From positions 138,926 through 202,925 of the forward strand of contig JAGVRI010000001.1 of assembly GCA_018606645.1 (NCBI GenBank): a stretch of DNA of 64,000 bases, written 5' to 3'. This stretch comes from Chloroflexota bacterium (GTDB lineage Bacteria; Chloroflexota; Anaerolineae; JAAYZQ01). Shown piece by piece: positions 43,308 through 51,708 of this stretch. The notes under the pieces are model-generated. The model was not told the DNA's origin and ran no database searches. It saw only the letters and a list, made by a program, of their open reading frames with translations. The position numbers and the translations under genes are program-made. Position 1 is the stretch's first letter; the number at the start of each line of letters is the position of its first letter.

Positions 43308-43838
43308 ATGGATGTGCGCCCGGCTACCCTGGCCGATCTCAACCGTTGCCTCAGCCTGGATCACACCGTGGCCACCGATCATGTATGGCAGATGAAGGTC
43401 CAGGATACCGAAGCCCGGCTGGGGGTGACCTTTCAGACGGTCCGTCTCCCCCGGCAGATGCGCGTCGAATACCCGCGCAACCTGGAGCAACTCGTCGAGG
43501 ATTGGCAGCGGGGCGACGCCTTCCTGGCTGCCGAGGTAGATGGCGAGGTGCGGGGCTATGTGGACGTGATCGCATGTCCCTGGCAGCGGATGGCCTGGAT
43601 CGCCAACGTGGCGGTCGAGCCGCTTTATCGCCGGCGGGGGATCGGCACGGCGCTGGTGCTCCGCGCCCGACAATGGGCCTGGGACCAGGGGTTTCAGCTC
43701 CTCCTGGCAGAGACGACGACCAAGAACTACCCGGCCCTGTGCTTCTACCGCAAACTGGGGTTTCAATTCTGTGGGTTCAACGACCATTATTACCCCAATC
43801 AAGATATCGCCCTCTTTTTTGTGAAGAGGCTTCGCTGA
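43308..43838 (+). CDS. GNAT-family N-acetyltransferase
   Basis: The 176-residue protein begins MDVRPATLADLNRCL and has the GNAT core: IANVAVEPLYRRRGIGTALVLRARQWA, containing the acetyl-CoA pyrophosphate-binding R-x-G-I-G-T-A, and NYPALCFYRKLGFQFCG in the last strand-helix. It acetylates an unknown amine. An ATG start with a nearby promoter makes it an independent gene. The RimI-like layout would fit a protein N-terminal or small-molecule acetyltransferase. Confidence 0.9.
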   Translation: MDVRPATLADLNRCLSLDHTVATDHVWQMKVQDTEARLGVTFQTVRLPRQMRVEYPRNLEQLVEDWQRGDAFLAAEVDGEVRGYVDVIACPWQRMAWIANVAVEPLYRRRGIGTALVLRARQWAWDQGFQLLLAETTTKNYPALCFYRKLGFQFCGFNDHYYPNQDIALFFVKRLR

Positions 43839-43867
43839 GCCGGTCGGGAGATGCATGGGACCTCGCT

Positions 43868-43893
43868 TCCCGCAGGTTTTGGAACCTGCGGGA
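43868..43893. terminator. perfect 11-bp stem-loop after the GNAT gene
   Basis: TCCCGCAGGTT, loop TTGG, AACCTGCGGGA. No T-run follows, so it may be a repeat element rather than a terminator; half of the same motif (CCCGCAGGTTCC) also occurs upstream of pepA near 33520. Confidence 0.55.
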
Positions 43894-43929
43894 GGCTTCC
43901 GACAAACGACCTGCTACGATGGATGAGGG

Positions 43930-45894
43930 ATGATGGAATTGCGGGAGCTGTGGATTAGCGGGCTGGACCTGGCGAATCAGGTTCTGGCCGCGACCATTGT
44001 CTTGACCTCCTTTTCTCTACTGATCTACCTGTTGACGCACAACTTTCGCAGTGCGGTGGCCCGCGCCTTTTGTGCGCTCCTGGCCTTTGTCCTGATCGTT
44101 TATATGGGCGACGTCCTCCTCTATGAAGTGGAGACCCAGGTAGCAGCCGAGCGATGGCTCAAATTCCAGTGGATCGGCATTGCCTGGGTGCCGGCCGCCT
44201 ACCTCGATTTTTCCCATGCCCTTCTCCGCGCCACGCATGTGCGTTCGCGCTGGCAGTGGTTCGTCGTCTTCCTGAGCTATGTCGCCAGCCTTTCGTTCCT
44301 GGGGATGGTGATCTGGACCGATCTGCTGGTGTATGACGGGGTGTACGTACCGAAAGCCTCCCATCTGGCAGCCGGACCGTTCTTCTGGGTCTTTGCCCTC
44401 TATTTCTTTGTGACGGTGGCCTGGGGAGCCCTGAACATCCGTCGCGCTCGACAGCGCTGTCTGACGCGGGCCTCGCGGCGGCGAATGACCTATCTGGGCC
44501 TGGCCTTTTTCGCCCCGGCCCTGGGATCGTTTCCCTATCTCGTCATCGCCGGTGTTGCCTTTCCGATCCCCATGGATATCCTGCAACCGGTCCTGCTGGT
44601 GGGTAACGTCGGCGTTCTACTCATGATCGTGCTCATGGCCTATAGCGTGGCCTACTTTGGGGCATTGACCCCCGACCGGGTGATTAAACACAACCTGATC
44701 CATTACCTGCTGCGCGGACCGCTGGTAGGCGCAGCGGTGATTTTCACCATGCTCGCCGTCCCCAAAGTGCAGCAGATCCTTGGATTGACCCGCGATACGG
44801 TGTTGATCTTTGCCGTGGTAGGGGTCATGATCCTTCTCCAACTGATCATCAACCGCGCCAAGCCCTTTATCGACCGGCTCATCTATCGTCAGGACCAGGA
44901 GGAGATCGCCTGGATTCAGACGCTGGACCGTCGGTTGCTGACCACCGGTGACCTCCACACCTTTCTCGAGAATTCGTTGGCGGCGTTGTGTGACCTGTTG
45001 CAGGTCCAGACCGGGTTTGTCGCCGTGCTGGCCGGAGGAAGGTACTACCTGGAAACCCACTGCGGGGACCGAGCGTTCGTCCAGGAGTATGTGCAGCAGG
45101 TGGAACCGAAGGTCATGGCCTTGGCTCCGGATGGCCCAGAGGGGAAACGAGAATTCATGGCAGGCAATGGGTTCTGGCTGACGCCGTTATCCAACCGAGG
45201 GGGTGACGTGCGGCTGGGTGTGCTGGGCATCCAGGCGCGGAGTCCCCAACCCGACTTGAGCCCGGAGGAGGCCAAGATCGCTACGCTTTTGGTGAACCGG
45301 GTTCAGGAGGCATTGGAGGATCGCTATCTCCAGCAGAACGTGTTCGATACTCTGCGCCGCATCCTGCCCAATATCGAGCGACTACAAAAATGGCAAGACG
45401 CTACCCGCTACCGGGGAATACCACCCATGCAGATTATCGAGGACAACCCGATCTATTCACCCCAGTTCCCGCAGTGGGTCAAAGAGGCGCTCAGCCACTA
45501 TTGGGGAGGGCCCCGGCTGACGCGGAGCCCTCTGATGGCGTTGCGCATCGTCCAGGATGAAATCCGAGAACACGGCGAGAGTCCCCCCCAGGCCCTCCGC
45601 GCCGTGCTGAACCAGGCCATCGAACGGCTTCGCCCGGAAGGCGAACGCAAGATGACCACGCCCGAATGGCTGCTGTATAACATCCTGGAAATGAAGTTCA
45701 TCCGCGGGCTCAAAATGCGCGATATCGCCGGACGGTTGGCGATAAGCGAATCGGACCTGTACCGTAAGCAGCGGGTTGCCATCGCCGAAGTGGCCCGTGC
45801 GCTGGCCGACCTGGAACAGAACGGGGCTGGCCTCGCGCTCGAACCTCTCCCCCACCCCCAACCGCTGCGTGGGGGCCTTGACAAGCCACTGTAA
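43930..45894 (+). CDS. 7TM-GAF-HTH membrane regulator
   Basis: The N-terminal 310 residues contain eight or nine hydrophobic helices like the 7TM sensor region of some histidine kinases. Residues about 345-475 form a GAF domain (TLDRRLLTTGDLHTFLENSL, LLQVQTGFVAVL). The C-terminal 170 residues hold a region resembling a sigma-factor-like HTH (LKMRDIAGRLAISESDLYRKQRVA). No HisKA or HATPase motif is present, so it is not a kinase. I infer a membrane-bound sensor whose HTH binds DNA directly. Two adjacent ATG codons serve as the start. It is followed by a consensus promoter inside its 3' end. Confidence 0.75.
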   Translation: MMELRELWISGLDLANQVLAATIVLTSFSLLIYLLTHNFRSAVARAFCALLAFVLIVYMGDVLLYEVETQVAAERWLKFQWIGIAWVPAAYLDFSHALLRATHVRSRWQWFVVFLSYVASLSFLGMVIWTDLLVYDGVYVPKASHLAAGPFFWVFALYFFVTVAWGALNIRRARQRCLTRASRRRMTYLGLAFFAPALGSFPYLVIAGVAFPIPMDILQPVLLVGNVGVLLMIVLMAYSVAYFGALTPDRVIKHNLIHYLLRGPLVGAAVIFTMLAVPKVQQILGLTRDTVLIFAVVGVMILLQLIINRAKPFIDRLIYRQDQEEIAWIQTLDRRLLTTGDLHTFLENSLAALCDLLQVQTGFVAVLAGGRYYLETHCGDRAFVQEYVQQVEPKVMALAPDGPEGKREFMAGNGFWLTPLSNRGGDVRLGVLGIQARSPQPDLSPEEAKIATLLVNRVQEALEDRYLQQNVFDTLRRILPNIERLQKWQDATRYRGIPPMQIIEDNPIYSPQFPQWVKEALSHYWGGPRLTRSPLMALRIVQDEIREHGESPPQALRAVLNQAIERLRPEGERKMTTPEWLLYNILEMKFIRGLKMRDIAGRLAISESDLYRKQRVAIAEVARALADLEQNGAGLALEPLPHPQPLRGGLDKPL

Positions 45895-45906
45895 CTATCC
45901 TATAAT
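45878..45906 (+). promoter_or_regulatory. perfect consensus promoter of the S1 protein gene
   Basis: TTGACA (45878-45883), 17-bp spacer, TATAAT (45901-45906), overlapping the end of the 7TM-GAF-HTH gene. Start near 45913. Confidence 0.85.
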
Positions 45907-45960
45907 GAGGATGTCAGCAGGGCGGAACGGGCAACGAGAAACTCAGTGAGGCAAACAGGC

Positions 45961-46986
45961 ATGGAGGCCAGAGTTGCGTGGCGGGAAATCCCCTCCCAGG
46001 ATAAGGAGTGGTGGGGTTCGATCGGAGAAGATTATTGGCAGGCGTTGTTGGAGCAAGGGGCTGTCGCCCGGGGAAACGACTCATCATTGGATCCTTCCCA
46101 TAGCGTTCTGAGATCGGTCGATCCCCCAAACGATGACTGGACAGAGACCGATATAGCAGGCCCCAACGCGGAAGGCGACTGGCAACAGGCCCTGGACGCT
46201 CTCCACCAGGGCCGGATTCTGCGTCTTAGGGTCTCAGGGGCCAACCGGGGAGGCCTCCTGGTAGATTGGAATGGCTTGCAGGGATTCATCCCGGCTTCTC
46301 ATCTGGCCGGCATGTCCCTTCCCCAAGGACCGCAGGACCGTGCCGCCCAACTGGCGAGCCGCATCGGCGATTGGATTACCGTCCAGGTGATTGAGGTGGA
46401 CCCGGAGCAGAACCGCCTCGTCTTTTCCGAACGGACGGTCAGGTCGGACCTTCCCCCATCCACCACCATCTGGCGTACGCTGCAACCGGGAAGCCTCTGC
46501 CAGGGCACCGTGACTCACCTGACCTCCTTCGGGGCCTTTGTCGATCTCGGCGGCGTGGAAGGGCTAATCCACGTCTCCGAAATGTCGTGGGACCGCGTTC
46601 GCCATCCGGGCGACCTGCTGCGCCCAGGTCAGCAGGTCCAGGTCTATGTGCTGGGGGTCAACCCGGAGGAGAAACGGATCGCGTTGAGCCTCAAGCGCCT
46701 GCGTCCGGACCCATGGCTGGGAGTGAGCACCCGTTATCGGGTGGGTGACATCGTCGAGGGAACGGTGACCAATGTGGTCAACTTTGGTGCCTTTGTCCGC
46801 GTCGAAGAGGGGCTGGAGGGATTAATCCACATCTCCGAACTGGCCGAAGGCAACTTTCTCCACCCTCGCAATGTGGTCCGGGAAGGAGACCGGGTGCGGG
46901 TGCGCGTGGTGCGGATCGATCCAGATAAGCACCATCTGGGGTTGAGCTTGCGCCAGGTGCGTGGCGCATCCTCCGAGGAGACATAG
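45961..46986 (+). CDS. ribosomal protein S1-like RNA-binding protein (three S1 domains)
   Basis: After an acidic N-terminal segment of about 75 residues, three S1 OB-fold repeats follow: the first degenerate (GRILRLRVSGANRGGLLVDW), then GTVTHLTSFGAFVDLGGVEG with LIHVSEMSW, and GTVTNVVNFGAFVRVEEGLEG with LIHISELAEG. S1 proteins bind mRNA and aid translation initiation. The family in this lineage usually has three to four domains. An in-frame GTG lies 15 bases upstream as an alternative start. Its own consensus promoter fits high expression. Confidence 0.9.
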   Translation: MEARVAWREIPSQDKEWWGSIGEDYWQALLEQGAVARGNDSSLDPSHSVLRSVDPPNDDWTETDIAGPNAEGDWQQALDALHQGRILRLRVSGANRGGLLVDWNGLQGFIPASHLAGMSLPQGPQDRAAQLASRIGDWITVQVIEVDPEQNRLVFSERTVRSDLPPSTTIWRTLQPGSLCQGTVTHLTSFGAFVDLGGVEGLIHVSEMSWDRVRHPGDLLRPGQQVQVYVLGVNPEEKRIALSLKRLRPDPWLGVSTRYRVGDIVEGTVTNVVNFGAFVRVEEGLEGLIHISELAEGNFLHPRNVVREGDRVRVRVVRIDPDKHHLGLSLRQVRGASSEET

Positions 46987-47038
46987 CCATGCCCAATGGG
47001 CGATTTCAATCACCCTCGATTGCTGAGGAGAGGAACGG

Positions 47039-49225
47039 GTGAAACGCCGGCGTACTGGTCGCAAGACCAAGGGAACCCTCAAACGACGACTGCGATCCTG
47101 GATGGGGCAGGCGATCCGCGCCCTCAAACCCGGCCCGGTGCGCGCCGAAATCCCGGGCTTTATCTTCCTGCTCGTCGCCGTGCTCACCGCCTTTGGCCTG
47201 TCCGACATCTCTTCGGGAACGGTGCTCGACTGGTGGGCCGGACTGCTCCGCCAATGGATGGGATGGGGAGCCTACCTGGCCCTGGTGGGCCTGGCCGGAG
47301 CCGGCCTGCGCCTGGTGTGGAGCGATCTGCGCGACTGGCTGCCGATCGGTCCGGCGGCAGTGGTGGCGCTAGAGCTGCTATTATTGGTGGGATTGGCCGC
47401 CAGCCATGCGCTATGGGTGATCGAATCCGGAGCGGACCAAGCCCTGACGGTAGCCCGCGCCGGGCGGGCGGGCGGCTATGTCGGCTGGACGCTGGCCGTG
47501 CTCCTGTTCAACGGGTTGGGTGTAGCGCCGGCCTGGGGGGTCCTCGCCCTCCTGGTGGGGGTGGCCCTCTACTTGTTGGGCCGGCCGTGGTGGGGCATTC
47601 TGGGCGCCTGGGGATCGCGACAGGCTCGCTTGCTCAGCGGCCGGATCGACCGATGGTGGGTGGAACGGCAAGGGACGGTGGTCCTGCCCGCCCCTTCCCA
47701 GACGCCCTGGTGGGAGCAGGAACCCGCCGCTCCTTCGGCGCCGCCGCGAACTCAGGCGCGACCCAAGCCGGCGGAGAAAAAGCGACCGAGACCCCGTCCG
47801 AGGGAGGGGAACCTTCCTCCCCTGGAGTTGTTGAACCCGGCCTCGTCCCAGGCAGCCGGGGATGCTGATGTGCGCCGCAAGGTGCAGGTGATTGAAAAGA
47901 CTCTGGAAAGCTTTGGTCTCCCGGTCCAGGTGGTCGAGGTCAATCAAGGGCCGGCGGTGACCCAGTTTGGCCTGGCGCCCGGCTATATCGAACGGCGGGG
48001 GCCAGGCGGCCAGACGGTCCGCCAGCGGGTGCGGGTGAGCCAGATCGCGGCTCTGGCGAACGACCTGGCATTGGCCCTGGCCGCCTCGCCAGTCCGGATC
48101 GAAGCGCCGGTGCCGGGGCGGTCGGTCGTCGGCCTGGAAGTGCCGAACGAAGCCCTGGCTCTGGTCTCGTTACGAGAAGTTATCGAGTCGGACGAGTTCC
48201 GGCGGATTGATTCGGGGCTGGCGATCGCCCTGGGGGAGGATGTGTCGGGTCGCCCGGTGGCGGTGGACCTGGCGCTGATGCCCCATCTGTTGATCGCCGG
48301 CGCCACCGGCTCGGGCAAGAGCGTGTGCATCAATGCCATTATCTGTTGTCTGCTCATGAACAACTCGCCCGACACGCTCAAGATGCTCATGGTCGATCCC
48401 AAGAGGGTCGAACTGGTCAGTTACAACGGCATCCCCCATCTGGTCGCTCCGGTGGTGGTGGAGGTCGAGCAGATCGTGCGCGCCCTCGCCTGGGTGGCCC
48501 ACCAGATGGATGAGCGCTATCGGTTGTTCCACCGGAGCGGGGTGCGCAATCTGGAGGAATACAACCGGCAGATCGGCCGCCGCCGCGCCGAAGAACGGTT
48601 GCCCGCCCTGGTAGTGTTGATCGATGAGCTGGCGGATGTGATGATGGTCGCCCCTGATGAAGTGGAACGGTATCTGTGCCGGCTGGCTCAATTGGGTCGG
48701 GCGACGGGCATCCACCTGGTGGTGGCCACACAACGGCCCAGCGTGGACGTGGTCACCGGCTTGATCAAGGCCAACTTCCCGGCCCGGATCAGCTTTGCCG
48801 TAACCAGCCAGACCGACTCGCGGGTGATCCTCGACCAGGGAGGGGCAGAGAACCTGCTGGGCCGGGGGGATATGCTCTTTTTGTCGCCGCAGCAGGTGGG
48901 CCCCATCCGCATCCAGGGCTGTTTTGTGTCGGATGAGGAGATCGAACGGCTGGTCCGGTTCTGGCGAGAGCAACCAGAGACGGCCACCCAGCCCGGGCTG
49001 TTCCCGCCCTGGACCGAGTCGGAACTGGAAGAGGAGACGGATCCCCTCTTGGCCCAGGCGATCCAACTGATCGAAGGCCGGGATCGAGTCTCGACTTCGT
49101 TTATCCAACGGCAACTGCGGATCGGCTTCCCGCGGGCGGCGCGGCTTATGGATCAACTGGAAGAGCAGGGGGTGGTCGGGCCGGACGAGGGCGCCGGCCG
49201 GGGACGGAAGGTGATGATTGGATAG
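47039..49225 (+). CDS. ftsK: FtsK/SpoIIIE-type DNA translocase
   Basis: FtsK pumps chromosomal DNA through the division septum and loads XerCD at dif. The 728-residue protein has four N-terminal membrane helices (about residues 35-190), a short Pro/Arg-rich linker, the alpha domain, and the motor with Walker A (LIAGATGSGKSVCIN), Walker B (LVVLIDELADVMM) and ATQRPSVDVVTGLIK. A winged-helix gamma domain for KOPS-like sites ends it (TSFIQRQLRIGFPRAARLMDQLEE). It is shorter than E. coli FtsK and close to SpoIIIE. The GTG follows GAGGAGAGG. Confidence 0.95.
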   Translation: MKRRRTGRKTKGTLKRRLRSWMGQAIRALKPGPVRAEIPGFIFLLVAVLTAFGLSDISSGTVLDWWAGLLRQWMGWGAYLALVGLAGAGLRLVWSDLRDWLPIGPAAVVALELLLLVGLAASHALWVIESGADQALTVARAGRAGGYVGWTLAVLLFNGLGVAPAWGVLALLVGVALYLLGRPWWGILGAWGSRQARLLSGRIDRWWVERQGTVVLPAPSQTPWWEQEPAAPSAPPRTQARPKPAEKKRPRPRPREGNLPPLELLNPASSQAAGDADVRRKVQVIEKTLESFGLPVQVVEVNQGPAVTQFGLAPGYIERRGPGGQTVRQRVRVSQIAALANDLALALAASPVRIEAPVPGRSVVGLEVPNEALALVSLREVIESDEFRRIDSGLAIALGEDVSGRPVAVDLALMPHLLIAGATGSGKSVCINAIICCLLMNNSPDTLKMLMVDPKRVELVSYNGIPHLVAPVVVEVEQIVRALAWVAHQMDERYRLFHRSGVRNLEEYNRQIGRRRAEERLPALVVLIDELADVMMVAPDEVERYLCRLAQLGRATGIHLVVATQRPSVDVVTGLIKANFPARISFAVTSQTDSRVILDQGGAENLLGRGDMLFLSPQQVGPIRIQGCFVSDEEIERLVRFWREQPETATQPGLFPPWTESELEEETDPLLAQAIQLIEGRDRVSTSFIQRQLRIGFPRAARLMDQLEEQGVVGPDEGAGRGRKVMIG

Positions 49226-49257
49226 CCAGACAGTCAAGAAAAAGGAGGTATAGGGTC

Positions 49258-49737
49258 ATGTCCAGGATTCTCATTGTGCTATTTGGAGTTATCTGTGCCA
49301 TCGTTGTCATCCTGCTGGTCGGGTGGTTGCTATGGTGGCTGTGGAAGCGCCGCGAGGGCGAGGAAGCCGCTCCGACGGCAAGGACCGAAGAAGCGCCGTT
49401 GCCTTCCTGGGAGGAGAGGGCGCCGGCAGAGTCCCCTCTCGCCTTCGAGGCAGCTCCGGCGGAGCCACCACCACCGGATGATCTGACCCGGATCGAGGGG
49501 ATCGGCCCCCGTATTGCCGAGGTGCTGCGCGAGGCTGGTATCCGGACCTTTGCCCAACTGGCCGCCCTCCAGCCGGGGCAGATCGAACAGATTTTGGAAC
49601 AGACCGACCTTCGATTGCGGAGGTTAGCCGACCCGATCACCTGGCCGGAGCAGGCCGCCCTCGCGGCGGAGGGTCGTTGGGAGGAACTGGCCGAACTTCA
49701 GGAGCAACTCAAGGGAGGAAGGGGTGTGGGTGATTAA
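49258..49737 (+). CDS. membrane-anchored helix-hairpin-helix protein
   Basis: The 159-residue protein has an N-terminal membrane helix (ILIVLFGVICAIVVILLVGW) with following basic residues, a Pro/Glu-rich linker, and a C-terminal HhH pair (LTRIEGIGPRIAEVLREAGI, FAQLAALQPGQIEQIL) like the DUF4332/HHH_5 domains, which bind DNA or proteins without sequence specificity. It follows ftsK by 32 bp with an AAGGAGG site. A role near the membrane DNA translocase is suggested by position only. Confidence 0.8.
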   Translation: MSRILIVLFGVICAIVVILLVGWLLWWLWKRREGEEAAPTARTEEAPLPSWEERAPAESPLAFEAAPAEPPPPDDLTRIEGIGPRIAEVLREAGIRTFAQLAALQPGQIEQILEQTDLRLRRLADPITWPEQAALAAEGRWEELAELQEQLKGGRGVGD

Positions 49738-49789
49738 CAACCCACTCTCAGGATTAGCGGGGTAGATTCAGGATATTAGGAGGGATCAA

Positions 49790-50542
49790 TTGAGCGGACA
49801 TTCCAAGTGGGCGACGATCAAACGCAAAAAGGCAGCGACGGACGCCAAGAGAGGGCAGATTTTTACCAAGATCGCCAAAGAGATCGCCATTGCGGCTCGG
49901 GAGGGAGGCCCCGATCCGGATGTGAATTTCAAGCTGCGGCTGGTGATCGAGAAGGCCAGAGCGGCCAACATGCCCAAGGAGAATATCGAACGGGCCATCC
50001 GCCGCGGCGCCGGGCTGGAAAAGGGAGAAGCTCTGGAAGAGGTCACCTATGAGGGCTATGGCCCCCACGGCGTGGCTCTCCTGGTGCGGGTGGTGACCGA
50101 TAACCGCAACCGGTCTGTGTCCGAGATCCGGCGGTTGTTCAACAAACTGGGGGGGAGCCTGGGCGAGGCCGGCTGCGTGGCTTGGCAGTTCGAAGCCAAG
50201 GGGTACCTGACCCTGGAGCCGAACGGCCTGGACCCGGATGAGGTGTTCGAGGTCGCGGTTGAGTGGGGCGCGGATGATGTTGTCATCAGCGATGATCTGA
50301 TCGAGATCTTTACCTCGCCCGAGGCATTTCAGACCGTGCGGGAGGCTCTCCAGCGGCGCGGCTTTACCCTGAACTCGGCCGAGATCACCATGGTCCCCAA
50401 GACGACCATCACCCTGGACGAAAAGCAGGCCCTCCAGAACATGAACCTGATCTCCACCCTGGAGGAGCTGGATGACGTGCAGCAGGTTTTCTCCAACCTC
50501 GATATCTCGGACGAGTTGATGGCCAAGTTCGAGGAATCGTAG
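49790..50542 (+). CDS. YebC/PmpR-family protein
   Basis: The 250-residue protein has the family signature SGHSKWATIKRKKAATDAKRG at the N-terminus, FTKIAKEIAIAAREGG, NIERAIRRG and YEGYGPHGVALLVRVVTDNRNR. YebC proteins act as transcription regulators or, as shown more recently for the translation-linked members, help ribosomes through stalling sequences. The start is TTG with AGGAGGG upstream. It is the first gene of yebC-ruvC-ruvA, the usual order. Confidence 0.95.
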   Translation: MSGHSKWATIKRKKAATDAKRGQIFTKIAKEIAIAAREGGPDPDVNFKLRLVIEKARAANMPKENIERAIRRGAGLEKGEALEEVTYEGYGPHGVALLVRVVTDNRNRSVSEIRRLFNKLGGSLGEAGCVAWQFEAKGYLTLEPNGLDPDEVFEVAVEWGADDVVISDDLIEIFTSPEAFQTVREALQRRGFTLNSAEITMVPKTTITLDEKQALQNMNLISTLEELDDVQQVFSNLDISDELMAKFEES

Positions 50543-51045
50543 TGCTGGTCCTGGGGATCGACCCGGGTACGGCGATCACCGGCTACGGGGTGGTGCGCGA
50601 AGACGAGGCGGGCCTGTCGCTGGTGGAGTGTGGCGTGATCACCACCCCAGCGGACCAACCACTGGCGGTGCGCCTACAGCACATCTACCACGAGATCGGG
50701 TTGGTCATCCGCCGCTACCAGCCCGATGCGGCGGCGGTCGAGGAACTCTTTTTCAGCCGCAACGTCCGGACGGCCTTATCGGTGGGACAGGCGCGGGGCG
50801 TGGCCTTGCTGGCCCTGGCCGAGGCCGGATTGCCGATCTATGAGTACACGCCACTGGAGGTCAAGCAGACGGTGGCCGGCTACGGCGGCGCCGGGAAACA
50901 GCAGATGCAGGAGATGGTGCGGATGTTGCTCCATCTGAAAGAGGCGCCCCAGCCCGACGACGCTGCCGACGCGGTGGCGGTGGCGGTGTGTCATATCCAT
51001 TCGAGGCGGATGGCCGCTCTGATCGCCGAGGGGGAATCGCAGTGA
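50542..51045 (+). CDS. ruvC: Holliday-junction resolvase RuvC
   Basis: RuvC cuts Holliday junctions after RuvAB branch migration. The 167-residue protein has the RNase H-like fold with the catalytic acids in VLGIDPGTAITGYGVV, AAAVEELFFSRNVRTAL and DAADAVAVAVCH. The GTG start overlaps the yebC stop by one base and the stop overlaps ruvA (GTGA), so the genes are translationally coupled. Confidence 0.96.
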   Translation: MLVLGIDPGTAITGYGVVREDEAGLSLVECGVITTPADQPLAVRLQHIYHEIGLVIRRYQPDAAAVEELFFSRNVRTALSVGQARGVALLALAEAGLPIYEYTPLEVKQTVAGYGGAGKQQMQEMVRMLLHLKEAPQPDDAADAVAVAVCHIHSRRMAALIAEGESQ

Positions 51046-51623
51046 TCGCCAGTCTGACCGGGGTGTTGGCCGGTGTGGGCAAAGACTCGGTCGTGATCCG
51101 GGCAGGAGGGATCGGCTTCCGGGTCTTTGTTCCCCGGAAGCTACTGAGCAGCCTGGGCGAATCGGACCAGGAAATTACCTTGTTCACCCATCTCCACATC
51201 CGGGAGAACGAGTTCACCCTGTACGGCTTTGCCACGGAGGAGGAGGTGGCCCTGTTCCGTCTGCTGCAAACCGTGCCGGGGGTCGGTCCCAAGGCAGCGT
51301 TGTCGATCCTCTCGGCGATGACACCGTCTCAGCTCCAGGCGGCCATCGCGCAGGAGGACATGACGGCGCTGGCCCGGGTGCCGGGCGTCGGCCCCAAGAC
51401 GGCGAAAAAGCTGGTGTTCGACCTGAAGGACAAGGTACTGCTGGAACTGCCGCCGGGCGAGGTCCGGCCGGTGATCAGCGAAGCGGATGCCGATCTGGTC
51501 GCTGCCCTGACCAGCCTGGGCTATAGCATCGCCGAGGTCCAGGAGGCGATCCGCACCCTGCCCCGCGAACCGCTCCCCCTGGAAGAACGGGTACGGTTGG
51601 CGCTGACCTATTTTGGTTCGTAG
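51042..51623 (+). CDS. ruvA: Holliday-junction DNA-binding protein RuvA
   Basis: RuvA binds four-way junctions as a tetramer and recruits RuvB. The 193-residue protein has the OB-fold domain (MIASLTGVLAGVGKDSVVI, LFTHLHIRENEFTLYGF), two HhH motifs (LLQTVPGVGPKAAL and LARVPGVGPKTAKKLV) and a C-terminal RuvB-binding domain (ALTSLGYSIAEVQEAI). The GTG at 51042 was chosen for its overlap with the ruvC stop. ruvB is not adjacent. Confidence 0.95.
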   Translation: MIASLTGVLAGVGKDSVVIRAGGIGFRVFVPRKLLSSLGESDQEITLFTHLHIRENEFTLYGFATEEEVALFRLLQTVPGVGPKAALSILSAMTPSQLQAAIAQEDMTALARVPGVGPKTAKKLVFDLKDKVLLELPPGEVRPVISEADADLVAALTSLGYSIAEVQEAIRTLPREPLPLEERVRLALTYFGS

Positions 51624-51708
51624 CCGTCACAGGAAGTGCGACATCCTTTCTGCTTCCTGTCTATGACCCCCGCACCAGGAGCCTGGGGCACCCGAACGGA
51701 AACGAAGG

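Noticed and set aside
51629-51660. Stem-loop ACAGGAAG / CTTCCTGT after ruvA
   Set aside because: Only an 8-bp stem with a long loop and no T-run; too weak to call a terminator.
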